From contig NC_060246.1 of assembly GCF_921293095.1 (NCBI RefSeq), positions 139,128,198-139,192,197 of the forward strand: 64,000 nt of DNA, read 5' to 3'. This DNA comes from Ischnura elegans. Its lineage: Eukaryota; Arthropoda; Insecta; Odonata; Coenagrionidae. Positions 40,201 to 55,200 of this stretch are shown here, piece by piece (the stretch's first letter is position 1; the number at the start of each line of letters is the position of its first letter). The notes under the pieces are model-generated. The model was not told the DNA's origin. It saw only the letters and a list, made by a program, of their open reading frames with translations, and did no database searches. A program made the position numbers and the translations under genes.

Positions 40201-43200
40201 CAGTTGCACTTGTTCAATTTGCCAAGGGATGTAAAGTGGAACCTCGATCTATTGTTTTTCAGTGGGATGGATGAAAAAAACGATGAATGCGGGAAAATGA
40301 TCGGTGCAGGAATGTTAGACCAGGTTGCCTATGTCCCAGGAAACGCTGGATTTTTTTTGCGAATTATGATTTTTATTAATGGATTCAAACAAGATTTTAG
40401 CTGATTACAGGATTATTATTACTTTATCGAACCACTTAGGTCATATTATTGATTTGACTTATATCTCTTTCAAATAACGTAAAGGAACACGCCACCTTGC
40501 TAAAAAATGTTTGCACTCCACTCGGCATTTTTACTGCTATTATGGATTTCTGTCTAATTTAAATATTCTTAACCATCAAATGCCATTTCAAGTATATGTA
40601 TTTACGAGAGCAATGTGCATGTTATGCCAAAAGCAGCCGCTTTCGCCGACGCAGTGATTGGTTGTGAGATGGATCAAAAAGGTCAAAAGTATTTTATTAT
40701 TTGAAATGTTCCTTTCAAGCAATTAAATTTTTAATATGATTGAGGGAAATGTGCAAAGCGTTAACAATGATGCGTTAATCGTCAGCGTCGTCATACCGTT
40801 GTCAGCCCTTCATACCACTTTTATTTTCACCAGGTATCTTTCTCTACCCCCACCCCTGCCGTCATGTGCTAACGGACAACCCGAGGCGCTCTGCAATATT
40901 CACGTGCTTCTAGCCCGGATTCTTTTCTTTGCCTTCAATTATTTTCAGTCCATATTTTAAAGTTCTCACTTGTTTCTTCGGAAGGGCCATGGTCCGAAGA
41001 CGAATAAAAATAAAACTAATAAAAATGAAACCGGACTTTATTGAACCCACATGAAAAACACTCGCTGGTTTTAAGCCAACTCACCCAAGAAAGTACGGAA
41101 CCACTCGTACGAGATGAAGTTCGGCACTAATGCTATAGCGTACGGCATAAGCAGAGCTTACTGCAGAGGGTGAAGCATGACCATATGACTGCGCCATGAA
41201 ATTTTTTGCTCTAAAGATATGGCAACTTACCCGTTCTTTTCTAATGAGCGTAGCGCCAGATGAGGTGATGAATTCGGATTGCTAGTAGGAATAAACAAAA
41301 TATCCTGAGATGACATCGCTTCGTTAGCAACTCTGACAAGTGAGACTTATAGCATAACTCGTAAATTGTAACCTGATGCCCTGTTTTCGAAAAAAAAATG
41401 CCAACCAGCTCACAATCAGCTGCGAGGATATCGAGATTCGCCAGAAATCACCATCGTATTATTCTATTTCCTTGCTTAAAATGCTTAAATAACGTTATAA
41501 ATATGTCTTGTTTGGTATCATTCTTTTTTGAATTACGTGCACATTTCAATCTAATAAAATTATAATACCAATTGCCGAAATTCATTGTTAGACACCTTTT
41601 GGGCTAGTAGGTGATTCATAGGCTGAAAAAATTCAGTGGGCGAGAATCTGAGAGGCGTGAAACACGATTCTATTGTTCTCGTGGAATTTTTTTCGAAGCT
41701 AATTGTAAGGTCTTCGTAATACGATCCCTGCACGAGTTGGGACCTTTTTTTTTTGTTTCGGAGAAGAGGAAAGCTTCAGAGGGGGGGAGGCGAGTGCTGA
41801 ATGGAGGGGGATAGTGGATCTTGGGAAATGCACTAATGTAACTATCCCACGGCTCTCAGCTTCTCCATATAGTAGTATTTCAATCTCCTGGGAAAGATTC
41901 AAACTGTGTCTGTCATTATTAGCCACAAATAACACGTTGTAAACACTTCGTCTCATTTTCATCAGACAATGGATGCGGGAAAATTATACGACTGGACCGT
42001 GATCTTCAAACGATCAATGCAGGAAAATGATACTTTGGGGAACGATGGATGCAGGAAAAAATTACATTGTCTTTATGGAACTTAATTTGGGACCTGGAGC
42101 GGCGAACGATGAATGTGGGAAAACGATCAATGCGGGAATGATAGATCAGGGTTCCACTGTAATTTATTCTTTAAAATGTGACTGGTACATGATTATGTTG
42201 GTGTATAGCGGGTATAATGTTAAGTGATTTGGTTTTAAGGTTATTGGTATCTAATTGTTTATCTTTGTTTGTTGGCATTTTGCATTTTTTTCTTTTAGAG
42301 CAAGATGGAGGAGTGGGATCAAGGACTTCTGGATGCATTGTTTGCATCTGTGACCTTCAATTCTGGAGATGTGGTTGACATGCTTGGGAAAATGAAAAAT
42401 GTACCAGCTACAACATTGGTGAACATTGATTCATGGAAAATTTCAGGACCTGGATTCGTGGTTGTGAAGTTCCTTAAACAGCTGTGCAAGCTGAAGATGA
42501 CCACAGTGAAGTTGACATTAGATGCAGAGATATTCTCTACCTTAGCAGATCACTTGTCTTGCATTGAGGAAATATTTGAGTCATCTCCTACGAATGGAAG
42601 CAATGATGCATTGATTCTACTGGAAGAATGTTTATTGGAGATCTTGCAGATTTTTCCTCATCTTATCGACAACTTTCCAAAAAGTTAGTTACACTCATGA
42701 GCTATGAGGAAAGGATGCATTTGGATGGGGTTCAGAAGGTTTTTCCTTGCGCATTATCACACACAGATTTATTTTTTTCCAGAGATATGGTCTGTAATGC
42801 TGAGACAGTAATGTTGAAATATGGTAGTCAATATTTTTTGCACCTCTTGTCAATGGGGAGGTGGGGACCTATCATCTTTTCTCTAATGAATTAATGGAGA
42901 TGCACATGTTAATCGATTGGGGAGAATTTAGTGAGTGTTGGGACACCAGCTATAGTCTGTTCGAGAACACAAATGAATTTTCCTGCACGTTGTGTAAGAG
43001 ATTCCTGTGGCATACTTCATGTTTTTTTAGATGTTCCTGTGCTGTATTTGATCGTAGGATTAAAAATAGCCTTGAGGCTTTCCTAAGTTTTGCATGCTAC
43101 TATGTGTTGATTATAGGATTTATGTTATATTGAGGGGTGTATTCCATGTAAGGGTTGATGTGGAATGGTATGATAGGAAACAAGGCTAATTAATCAGGCT

Positions 43201-46200
43201 CAAACGATAAGATTATTTCACCCATATTATTACCATTATTCATAAGATTCACCTAGAAGGCCTAGAAAACCAATTTCTGTGATCATGTTTTAGTAATGTG
43301 AGACAAGGAGGTGGAGACATGTAGTATCATTTCTGTATTGATTTGCTGGAATTGAGAGAGGCTATGCTTTTAAGAATGGACAGGCAGCTGTGGGGAAATG
43401 GAATAGTTTAAGAATTCTTTTATAGTTATTGATGGGCAAGGATAATGGAGTGGTGCATTCACTGGTGAGAGCATGTACCATGGTTGAGTACCATTCTTGA
43501 GTATCAGTTGGTTTCATATAAGAAGGTATTGGTTTTATCAATGGTTGGTGAGTAGTACTTAGGAAAGGGAAAACTTTGCAGAACTGAAGGTTGTAGGTGA
43601 AGAATCTATTTGGATTGGTAAAAAAGAGGTTGTTTAAGTTGATATCCTCTAATCTACTGATCCTCTTATTTTGATTGCCCATCCAAATTAATTCTTAGTC
43701 TTTCTGTCCATGTATCCCTTGTACATCATTTCTGTAGAATTTTTTCCCAATCAACAAAAAAGGCTGTATGCACATGTGCATTTCAGGCAGCTAATCGTGT
43801 GAGCATAAGTATATCCCTCAAGTCAACTTCTCATTTACCTTTCAGTCTCCTCTCCCTTTATTTTTACCCCATTCAATTGTTTCCCATCCTTATTGTTTTC
43901 GCTCGTGAGGCAGTTGCCTCTCCTTTTTGTACTAATTGTTGTATAACACATACCTTACCATTTCATGTTTTGTTGTTATATACCTGTGAAAATACTCTTT
44001 TTTGTCTACAAGTGTTTATTCTCTTCTTTTCTAGAACTGTTTATCAGCTTAATTTCATCAAAGTTATGTCGAAAGTCAGCCTGTAACTTAAGCCATTTCA
44101 TGATAAGTCACAGTGAAGTCTTTGCTACCCTCTTTCTTGAACATTGTGACTCACACTGGAATGAAGTGTCAGAGCAGTTTGAAAGACTTATGTCACATTT
44201 ACAATGCATTTTGGATGTGGGCAAACAAAGTATTACTGACTCAATTCTGACTCATATCTTGAAGACCAGCAGAGATATCCTAGTAATTGACAAGAACATT
44301 TTAATGGAGATTCCATCATGGATATCAGCCTACCCTCAGCTATTTAAGCTTGTAGTGATGAGAGTAATGGGTAAGCTCTTAATTATAGTTGAGATTGGTT
44401 TACATAAATCCTCAATCGCAACCCTGATGTTGACTATTATACACAAATTCTTTCAATTTTCATATCTTTTATCGCCAGTTGATAATTATAAAAAAATGTG
44501 TTTTGGAAGGGATAATACTTGATATTCATTAATGAAGCACAAGGGGTCTTCACTTTTTATTTTGTCTCTGTGTGAAGTACTCTTTGTGAATATGCATCAG
44601 TCATGATATCTTTGAATGACGATGAACCTCTATACTGTAGACCTTGTACATTTCATCTCCATTAAGATGGAACCCCAAATGAAGTATTGAAAGAAAAAGT
44701 TTATTCACTTTTATTTTATGAGGACTTTCTGTGTGTCATAAGTTTTAAAATTATCTGAGTCCTTAAACGGTATATTCACCTTTAAGTACACACATTTTAT
44801 GTGACTAAATTCTGGGATTTGTTTGGTCAATGCAGCCAATCCATGGTCAACACATTGACACTTTCATCCTGCTAAATTAGTGGCAAGTTAGGTATGTTGA
44901 TGCTATGTGGGATTGTGTATCGAAAAATTTTGAGTTCAAATTAGTTGCTTCAAAGGCCTGGAAAGAATGAGAGATTTCATAGTTTCCATTTTTAGGGTGG
45001 AAAGCCTATCATAGAGATTAACTTCAGGGACATTATACATTGTTTATGTTCTTTGTGGAGGCATTTGCAAGAATGATGAACATTAGCCAAATTTAGGACG
45101 AAAATTTTCTTTGTTTCATATTTCCTTGTTTTTATATGATTTTTATATTAATATGATTTGGATTCGTTATTTCAGACGATGAAACATGCTTTCACCTTTA
45201 CAATCAAATGATTGCCAACCCTGAACATGGCTTGAAAGCTACAATATCGTCTTTAGAAGTTCTCCATCCTGTGTTTGAGAGAATTGAGAATGCCTCTTCA
45301 CTGAAGTTGAAAGAGAAGCCAAGAGTTTCATTTTTGCAACTTATGCTTTCTTCTTTTATCAAAATTTTGAAGACTGCAGTGAAAAATGAGAGCTTTCTCA
45401 ATAGCCGAGATGCACAAGTTGCTGTGAATAAGTTTTCACACATGACATCCAACTTGTTGAACTTAAATGAGAGTGATGACTCAAAAATTAAGTGGCGACG
45501 AATAAAAAAATGCACCATTTGGAAAGAATTTTTGCAGTTAGCTCTGAAGGTTGGGATAGGCCAGAGTAATGGCTTAATTTTGAAATGCCTTGAAAGAATT
45601 TGCTCCAAGGTTCTGTCCATAGATGACCCAGAGTCTAGTGTGCTTTACAAAATGACGATTTTGCATTCCAAATTTCTGGAGATCATGTTGGAGAACAAGA
45701 ATGGCAAAGGTAAAATGTGCATTAAAAATTGTTGATCTAACATGAAATGTTAAGTCGAATGTTGAATGATGATTATCATACCTAAAAACTATTGTAGTAT
45801 TTGCTGTTTAGCATATGTGTTGTATTTCTTTGATAAAAGCTATTTCATGGATTATTTTGTGCTATTTTCCACTGTGTCGATACTTTTATCAACTATAATA
45901 TCTTTTGAGAGATCAAACTGAAAATCTTATTTATTTCATGCTTCATATTTATTTCAGTTGAACTTCTGGAGCTTATTTCGATGCTTCTTGAAAAGAATTC
46001 TTCTAACAAGTCATCATCATTAGTACCTACTTTACTAAGCTCGTATGGTTTATCATTGAACAAGTGTGATATTTTAATCCTTAAGGTGGGCTATAATTTT
46101 TATGGATTTTGGAATTTCAATTGGGTTTTTGTTTAATTTTATATCTTTGTATTATCCAGGTTTTGAAAATGTTGGATGATGGAGGTATGAATTACAATCA

Positions 46201-49200
46201 GTTTAGCCCATTCCTTTGGGGAAGTACAGCTGCTAGCTTTTTTTCTATAAAGAGGAAAGCACAGACAACTGCATTTTCAGCATTTTCTATTTTAAGGCAG
46301 CCAAAGGCTGACCAAGTTCTTGACCTCCTTGATGTTAATATGGTAAAGAGGACAATCGACAGCTTTCCTATGCACAGGAAACTTCAGGCTGAGGTAATCT
46401 AATTTGTGTTCTTTCGTTTATATGCTACATCATTTTCTGTGCTAAAAATATCTATCTATATTTTAAGGTTTCTTGGTTAGTTAACTGTTATTTATACCAC
46501 TACTGTACTTAACCCTCCGGAACTCGCGCTGAGCCTGCTAGGCTCACATTGTTGATATTTTCTTAATAGTTTTTGACCAATTCTCAATAATGCGCTCAGA
46601 TTTTCTCTACCTTTTCCTTACCCTTTGGGCTACGTTTTACATGCGCAGAATATCCCGATCAACCTATCATAAGGTTGGAAGATGATACTTTTGCCTTGTA
46701 TGCATGTGGTCTGAGCCCCTCAGGCTCTACGCGAGTGCTCGCGTTACATTTTTGATTCACACTCTTAGCCTATTCCTTTTCTCTGATTGCCTGTATAGAT
46801 ACAATGTAGGCTGTTATGGGTAACCTCTAACACTATACTCCTAGTAAAGGTTCTTTTTCTGCCAAATCGACTTGATATTTTGAAAGTCAAAACTATTTAC
46901 ATGGGAGTATGTCTGAGAAGCCATTGTTGCTCTTCCTACTGTAATTACAAGCGCGCTATAGTTGACACTAAGTAAGCTACTTGTATTGATTTCACACAAT
47001 ATTATAAGCTACGGCTCGTTATAATTACACCTCTTCTCGAAAAGTGTATTCACTTCGCCACTCGGCGGCCATAAAATTCGGAGGACACGGTCATTCTGAC
47101 AAGAGAGTGCACAGATATTGGAGGTTCTCTTCTCGCTGAAGTATCAACTGCACCAGTTTTCGCCACAAAACCGTGAGTATTTTGTTTCACCGTGCTGGCA
47201 GTGATTTTTTGCTTGCGAAAATTATAGAAAATACAACGAATAACAGCAAAGAAGACAAAAAAATGATAGGATAGCTGCAATTCATGAGATACAGGTATTG
47301 AAAAATGTGTGTATTGTAATGTGGTACCTGTATTTGAAAAATTTGACAGTCAATTGTAAAAGTTCTTACATTATTGGTGAATACACAACCATTTATGAGA
47401 AAATTGTGGATTTTCGAGGTCTATTCGCATTCCAGCAATAAATAATAAGTATGCCCAACAAATACTGGATAAAAAATTTTGCTTTGCTAGGTATATTCTA
47501 GAATATTTTATACTTAGAACTTAGAAGTGTATGCTGGTAAACAGCCTGATGGATCGTTTTCGGTCAACAACGTGATCCGATATCGTGAAGAGATTATGCT
47601 CCCCATCAGCAGTACTGGGAGAAATATTTCGATTGACAATTTATTTGCCAGTTTCTGTTTAGTAATTGAACTCTTGAAATTCCGACTTGCCATGATTTGA
47701 ACAATTTGCAAAAATAAGCAGGAATTGCCTACTTTTTTTCGTTGAAACACAAAATAAAAAATCCAGTTTATTTGATTTCTGCAAGAACTGTTTTTTTGCG
47801 TCATATACTCCAAGAAAGAATAAATTTGTGTTTATGATATCAACCATGAACTATGACAAAAAAATGATGAATATAGTGGAGATGAAAGAAAGCCAGAAAT
47901 GATACCTTTTTACGACATGATAAAATCGGGAGTAGATACACTAGATCAGTTATGCACGGCTTACAATGTATCAAGAAATGCACGGCATTGTCCTATGCCA
48001 AGAATTTACGTTATGCTAAATATTGCGGAGGTAAATTCCTACATTTTTAACCGCGGAAACAAAAACTTAAAAGTAAAATCTTGGAGAGCGTTATTTATGC
48101 AATTGTCAGCTGGGTTCGTAGATGAACACGCGTAAAAAAGGGGAACCATAAAATCGCTCCCCAAAGAGTTTGGGCTAATCATAAGACGAGCCTATCAAGA
48201 CTAGCCGAATAGGTAACTAAAAAAACAGAGAACCCAAAGTGCACTGGAATTTGAAAAATGTGTGCAGACTGTGGATACACGAAAAATATATTTACCGGGT
48301 ATATCTGCAAAAATAGCGGAAAGTGTATTTGTCTTGCGCATACTCATTTATTGTATGGTGCATGCTTGCAGAATAATGTTCATTGCTAATTTTGCCTTAT
48401 AATGTTCTTTCTGTCCTAATATTAATACTGTGTAGTGGTTTTATGAGTCAGTCAATCAATAACAAGTAATGGTAATCTATTTTATATCACACTCGATATG
48501 AAGAAATAATTACATATTTTATCACACGTAAATGGACTTGATTTTCATAAAATGGACCATTTCAGCATTATTAGTTTGATTTAAACAAAAGAAGAGGAAA
48601 AATAATCGACTTGAATAAGTGAGGACTTGAAAAAGAAAATTGAGCCTGACAGGCTCAGCGCGAGCATTTGCGTTCTAAAAAGGGGCGCGAGTCCTGCAGG
48701 GTTAAGAAACCGTATAATAGAATACCACACAGTTAAGAATGAGTTAGTGAATTTTATCTATATTTTATATATTAATGAATGCATTGTTTTGTATTACAAA
48801 ATTAATGCTATTGCACACAGAACAGAAAGCATGGCAGTCAGTAATTGAAGAGCTTTAAAATTAAGGTGTGCTCAAAGACTCAAGCTTTTTTCTGTCTAAA
48901 GTATTTCCCTTGTATTTTTTTTTAAATATTGAAGCATTTATCCCCATATCTGAAATATGTGGACTGACATTAATTTTGTTTTCTATGCTCATTTCAGTCC
49001 CATTAAGTAGAAGAAAGCAATCCATGTCTTTTAATTGCATTTTACATATTTTGTGTTTATTAGTGGTCTTGCTAGAGTGTGAGCTGCCCTCAGCTGCTGT
49101 TTTGAATTTGGCCCCCTTGGCCACACAGTGATGCACACCTACAGCTTGATTCCGTAAATGTCATAAGCTCGTCATTACTGGATTTATGATGCATCTGTCA

Positions 49201-52200
49201 ATTTTATGGCGTTGGCGCAGTTGGAGCAATTCTGAAACTTTTCACCGACTTCAGTGACACTATCTGCCCGTCAATTCTATCACGTCTAAGAGAGCCGGTG
49301 AAAGCTAATTCTTGGCAGTGCACCTTGGTTTTTAACGATGAATTATGGTCATCAATGCGTGGTTTTAGTACTTTTTATATATTTAGTACTTATTTTATAT
49401 GTTTTAAGAAATGAGGGGAAGATGGACAACATGAATTGCAGTGATTATTGCCTCTAGTGTTTAAAGGGGTAGTGCATTATCCCAAATAAAAGAATATGAT
49501 AATAGGAAGATGCTTAGACATATGCATATTCATATGTCTATGCATTCAATAATATCTATGAAGAAGACTTTACGTGAGTGATGTCAAGAACGAAGATGAA
49601 ACCTTTTTGTTTGAAAATAGACACTGTAGGAATATGTTTGAAGGGTTTTTTCTGTATATGCCCGGGGTTCGAAAGAAGAAAGCATTGTAAGAATTAAAAA
49701 AAACTCACGTCAGATTTAGTTGAAAATTTTCACTTATTCTTTCAAGGTCAGTTTACCCTAGTGGTAGTGTACAGCGTTCACAAATATCAGGGGTTGGAAC
49801 TTGGAGAGAGTACATTTTTTCCATTCTACCACATTGTCCATTTTTGTAATCTGTTCCATGTTCATTAGTTTTATTGATTACAGAGATTATACATTTTTTT
49901 ACTTGATGGCTTTTTGAGAATAAGCCCTAAATTAATATATGAAAAGTTTTCTGCTATCAATTTGTCTGCCATCGTTAGACGTCTCCCATCATAAGTTAGC
50001 CAAGTGACACTCGCTTGAATAATCGCTCGAAAGCTCCACCTGTCAATTCTCCCCTGTGAGAGATTGCACCCTACATAAGCATTTGGTATTTACAGAATCG
50101 AGCTACTGGTGATGGATGATGTGCAACTGAGTCAGTACAAATGCACCCTTCCTCATAATAAGCACAGCAGCCTTCCTGAATTCTGAATTAAAATCCAGAA
50201 TAATGTTTATTTTGTAAAAATGCATTTATTCTCTTAAAATGATTGTGAATTGGCACTTCATCTGATGAGCCACCTCTGATTGCTCAGAGAAGAAAATTTT
50301 AAAAACTGTCTTTTAATGTAAATATTCTAAGAAAACATGAAATTTGATGTCATATTCATTACATACTCTAAATGATGTGTGAAAGTGTCCTTTTCTTTTT
50401 TTCCATATCATCATCAGTAAATTGCAAAGTATCATACTAACCTACCTCCAAGAAAACTTCTTCAGTCCGTCTTCTCACCTCTCATTTGGATTATTGTAAT
50501 AACATCGCATGAAGTTGATGTGAAAACTGGGCTCAATTTTGCAATAATTAAGATTCTTAAACAATCATGCTTTTTAGTCCTTGTCTAGAATATTTTATGT
50601 CTCAAAGTATTGGTGTGAACTCATATATATAAAGCATTTGAATTTTATTTTCCCAGGATTCATTTGATGCTGTGTATGATGAAACAAATATATATGATCC
50701 ATGTTTTTACCTACCAATTTTAAGCCATATACTAGCCCCAGAAAATCCCATTAAAATATATAAGGTGGTGCAGTCAGGGGCTTTAGCACTCACTGTGATT
50801 GCTCTTGGAAGTTCTGATGCTGGAGTGAGAAGTGCTGCAATGCATATTCTGGCAAGATTTTACTCCCATCTAGAGACTGGCAGGCAAGTAGCTTCTCAGT
50901 ATTTTACAGTCATTGCTATTTATAGAGCAGAAAAAGTTTTTCTTATACATAAATTGTTCAATTCCTCTGGACAGTTTATGAAGGACACTGTTTCAATGCA
51001 ACTGCTGCTCAATTTGAACAGTTTAACTATGATTCACTCTGTTGCCCTCATCAGCTTAAGACACAATGGTTGAGCAATTGGTGCTTGTATTGAGACCTAA
51101 TTGAAAAGTTTCATTTTTTTGCAATCCACAATGCAGCCACTTTTTTTTATGGTTGTAACAGAATAAGAAACAAAAATTTTCACTGAACAGAACGCTGTGG
51201 TGCTCAATGGGGATAATAACAAAACTACTGTCCTCTCAAGAAGTTGAGATCCCGAATTTGAAGTGTTGTCACTCGTTAACTACTCAATCAGTTGCATTGA
51301 AATGAACTGGAAATAAAGAATATTCAAATCTATGTTTCCTCGATGTATATTATTAGAAACTAATCCCAGCATTAAAGATTTTTCCATCCAGCCTTCTATG
51401 AAAAAAGGTATACAGTGGAACCTCGATAAAACGACACCCCACGGTGCACTAATAAGCACTCGCTATAGCGAATTGTCGCTTTACCGGAGGTGGTGAAAAT
51501 AATAGCCAATATACCTCATATTACTCCTTTATTTTTATTTTCTTGCTTAGACGTGTTTGGTGTTTTTTTTGCCATGGTGTGTTCCATCAAATGCTGTCTA
51601 TTCATGCAACTCATGGACGTGCGGGTATGCTGACGACTGCTTTCTGCCGTCCGAGGAACAAAAGAAGATCAAGCATTCGCGAATGCTAATGGCACAATAT
51701 TTTCACCAAAATTAACTACTTATTTATCGAACGACAGTTTACCACATAAATTTGAGACTGAGCACTCCATTAACTTCATTTCTAACACATCGCTAGCAAT
51801 TACAGAGATTAAGGAGTCTTGGTGTAAGTTTTTCCGGCGGTGAAACCCTCGGTATGGTGAGAGCCAACACCAAAAGGGCCTCGTAAAAACGAAATTTTTA
51901 ACATGCTTATTATAGGATCAATTGAAGGTGCACCGGCTATCTCTCGTAATAGCGGGGGTTTCGCTATAGCCCGTACTCGCTTTAACGAGGTTCCACTGAA
52001 CATAGTTTTTGATGCTCGGAAAATGGTAGGTCCTCTTTGAACTCTATTTTCTCAAGAACTTGATGTATTGACATGAGGTTTTGTAAAGCGAAGGAACAGA
52101 CTTTTATTAATGTGCTAATGTAGTTGCTTAAGAAAACTCTGCCATATTCATTATTTCAAGACTAACAGAAATTTTAAAAACACTGATGGTACTCAGTGTT

Positions 52201-55200
52201 GGTTTTTATAACCCCTCGTCACTTCATCTCCGGTTGCTAGCTTCTTGTTTATTATGTTTATGATATTTATCATTATATTATATTGCTGTTTGCAGTTTCT
52301 TCTCAGAAGTAAAAGAAAGAACATCTTTGTTCTTTACAAGCAGTCCATCGCCACACACAGCTGATTATATTTAGAGTGAAAACCTCAAAAATTTGTTATT
52401 GTTTTTGTTTTGACTAATATGTATTTGTTTTGCTTGCTTTGTTTGTGAAGAATATAAATATTTATCTTGCTACCAAGTTAATGCTTGATAGGAGTTACAC
52501 CTTCGTGGTGGGTAGTCATCAGCCGTCAAAGTTGCCACCGTGCCTACCAATTCCCTTCTCATCTCTACCACAAATTGGACCTCTAAACCAGGGATAAACA
52601 TACATCAAAATAAAAACAAGCAATTGTTGGTAATAATTTATATTTTAATATTTTTCCACTGTGAATTTACATGGTACTGATAGTGCTTTTGAATTTTCTC
52701 TAAGTCTTGAAATAATGATAATAATTAAGTTAGCCTATAAACCACTGAGAAAAGAAACCTCAGTAAATGAAATAAATACTGCAACATCATTCCAAGTAAT
52801 GATATCCATTCCATAGTGATATGCCTTAATGGAATCAGGATGCCTCATTCAATGCTGGCCTCAAAAATATCTTTCTTCTTCTGGACACAATTTTGTAAGT
52901 CCGTATTTGTATGGCTTAAGTCATCCTCAAGCAACAGGTGTTCATCATGTGCATAGTATATTGGTAATTGAAAAAAAATACATTTCAAGGAAACCTAGGA
53001 CACACACAAATCTTTAAGCCGACTGTGTGCAGTGACGGCTTGTGAGTCAAATGCTGGGAGGGGCGCACTCCACAGGGGAGTCAAAATTTTTGAATATTTT
53101 GTGTATTTCAGTGAGTTTTTCAGGCAATCTAGAGACCACTAATACAGAAAACAATCACTAACTCGATTAACTCAACTACAAATAGGACTATTTACATTAA
53201 AACAATTAACACATAATAAGTCAACTGGTCACCAAAACAAGGCACCAAAACTGGTCACCAAAACACTGCAAGATTATACTGCCTCGGGGCGGCGTGGGGA
53301 TGTCAACTCACTAGATACGTCATTCTGCACATGATCGGGCGGCGTCCCAAGACACAAGCTTAGACGCGTCATAGCACCAGCAGCCCCCACCATTGCCACT
53401 CTTCATATAACTAACTGCATGGTGATGGATTGGGATGTTCTGGCCAGTGCCCCATGGCTACAAATGCAAACTTCTCGTGCTATTTTTGCGTGTTTTTCCT
53501 ACATTTTCGATGTATGCGATTAAAAGAAACTCCTTGGTTAATAGATGTATAATTACAATTGAATGGGTATTTAATTTTTTTCCTTTTTCAAATCTTTGGG
53601 AGTGGTGGCATTTGAGAGTCCTTATGGCAAGCCGCCACTGACTGTGTGTTTAACAGTGTATTTGAAAGTAAAATGTTGTAAAACAAAGCGATTGAAAGGC
53701 CTAAATGAAATATGCTCTGCCTATGCACTTAATTCAAAGAATGTCCAGCACATGACTAGGTAATGTTGTCACTATGTGCTTAATGCTACTGTGTGGAAGT
53801 AAGAAGCATATTTATTGGTGGGGTACCTACATAAATGTGTCATGGGTAGAACTAGCTCTATTTTGTGTTACAGTATTTATCCAATAGTGTGGAATTTGGG
53901 CATTCCTTTCTCTCTTGTTTTAGAATGATGTATGTCAGTTTTTTCTATTTAAGAAGTTTGGAGAGTAGATTGGTGTGAGAAATTTTTTAAAAATCTGGTT
54001 GTTATAAGCTACTCTTGGTCATTTGACTATTTTCTGGTTTTTCTTTTCTTTATAGGCCAAGCAAAGAGAAGAAGTTATGGTTGAATTTTATTGATTCATT
54101 GAGGAATGGCTTTACTTTGTTGGCTAGCTCCAAAGATGCAAAGAATGTGTCAAGCCTTCAGTTACCATCTGTGGTGTCTGTATTTCTTGCTAGGTCATCT
54201 CTAGTCATGGCTGATCCTCAGCATATTATGTTTTTCCCATTGCACAACTACTTCCTTGCCAAGCCAGCATTGGACTTAGACATGGTGCCTGAATTTTTCA
54301 GACTCTTCAATAGCACGGAAGTGGAAAGTAGGTGAGTGTGTTAGCGATATTTTGTGCTCCCATAAATTGCGATAGCCAGTGAAAGCCAAGAATGGCAAAG
54401 CAGCTTCATTTATTTATACTATAGAAGGTATTTTGAACCCTTTATGGTATGCCCCCAAATTGCACAAAAGACTCCCCTTTACAACATTTTTTTAAATTAG
54501 ACAAATGAAATAGAAGTATTTAAACATTCATAGTTAAATAAAAACACAGTACTATTCCACAACCTTATAATTTTGCAGTCTACTAGTTTCAACGTTTACA
54601 ACGTAATTATCAAGACAAGTCTTGATAATTACGTTGTAAACGTTGAAACTAGTAGACTGCAAAAATATAAGGTTGTGGAATAGTACTGTGTTTTTATTTA
54701 ACCATGAATATCTCATCGTTCCACCAAGTAACGCCTAAATCTGTTGATTTTATTCGTATTTAAACATGTCTAACCATAACCTTACTCTAACCATATTTTG
54801 AATAAATTGCAATGAATGATAGAAATGCAGTGGGTGTTAACACTAGAACCGCGGACGGGACTGTTTTGTCCCATTGCCCTTTGCAAATGTTTGCCATTCA
54901 TGTACTTGTGGTTTGATCCCTTTGAAATTTATTGACTCTTACTTATTTTTTATGCTCTTTCAAATGGTTGTATCGAAAATATTGTACGATGTTTGGTTCG
55001 CGAGAAAAACGACGATTTACCTAGAACTGCGGGATGGGACTTTTTTGTCCCATATGGGGAAAACATACAATTTCAGTTTTTTTGTACACTTATATTGTAT
55101 GTATTTATCATAATAACAGTTTATTACGAAGGGGATCGATGCACAGATACTGTTATTCTGCCAGTTATAAGCGTAGAAGGGAATAATCTGTGCACTGCGC

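Noticed and set aside
43362..43682. 106-codon minus-strand frame in intron 13
   Set aside because: No recognisable motif, no element ends and no splice context; kept only as a note in the intron entry.
45204..45620. 138-codon minus-strand frame opposite URB1 exon 15
   Set aside because: Antisense shadow of a real exon; the + strand frame matches URB1 and is spliced in phase.
50888..50893. GTAGCT as donor for URB1 intron 18
   Set aside because: It would leave phase 0, while exon 19 needs a two-base remainder; the GC donor four bases upstream fits both phase and consensus.
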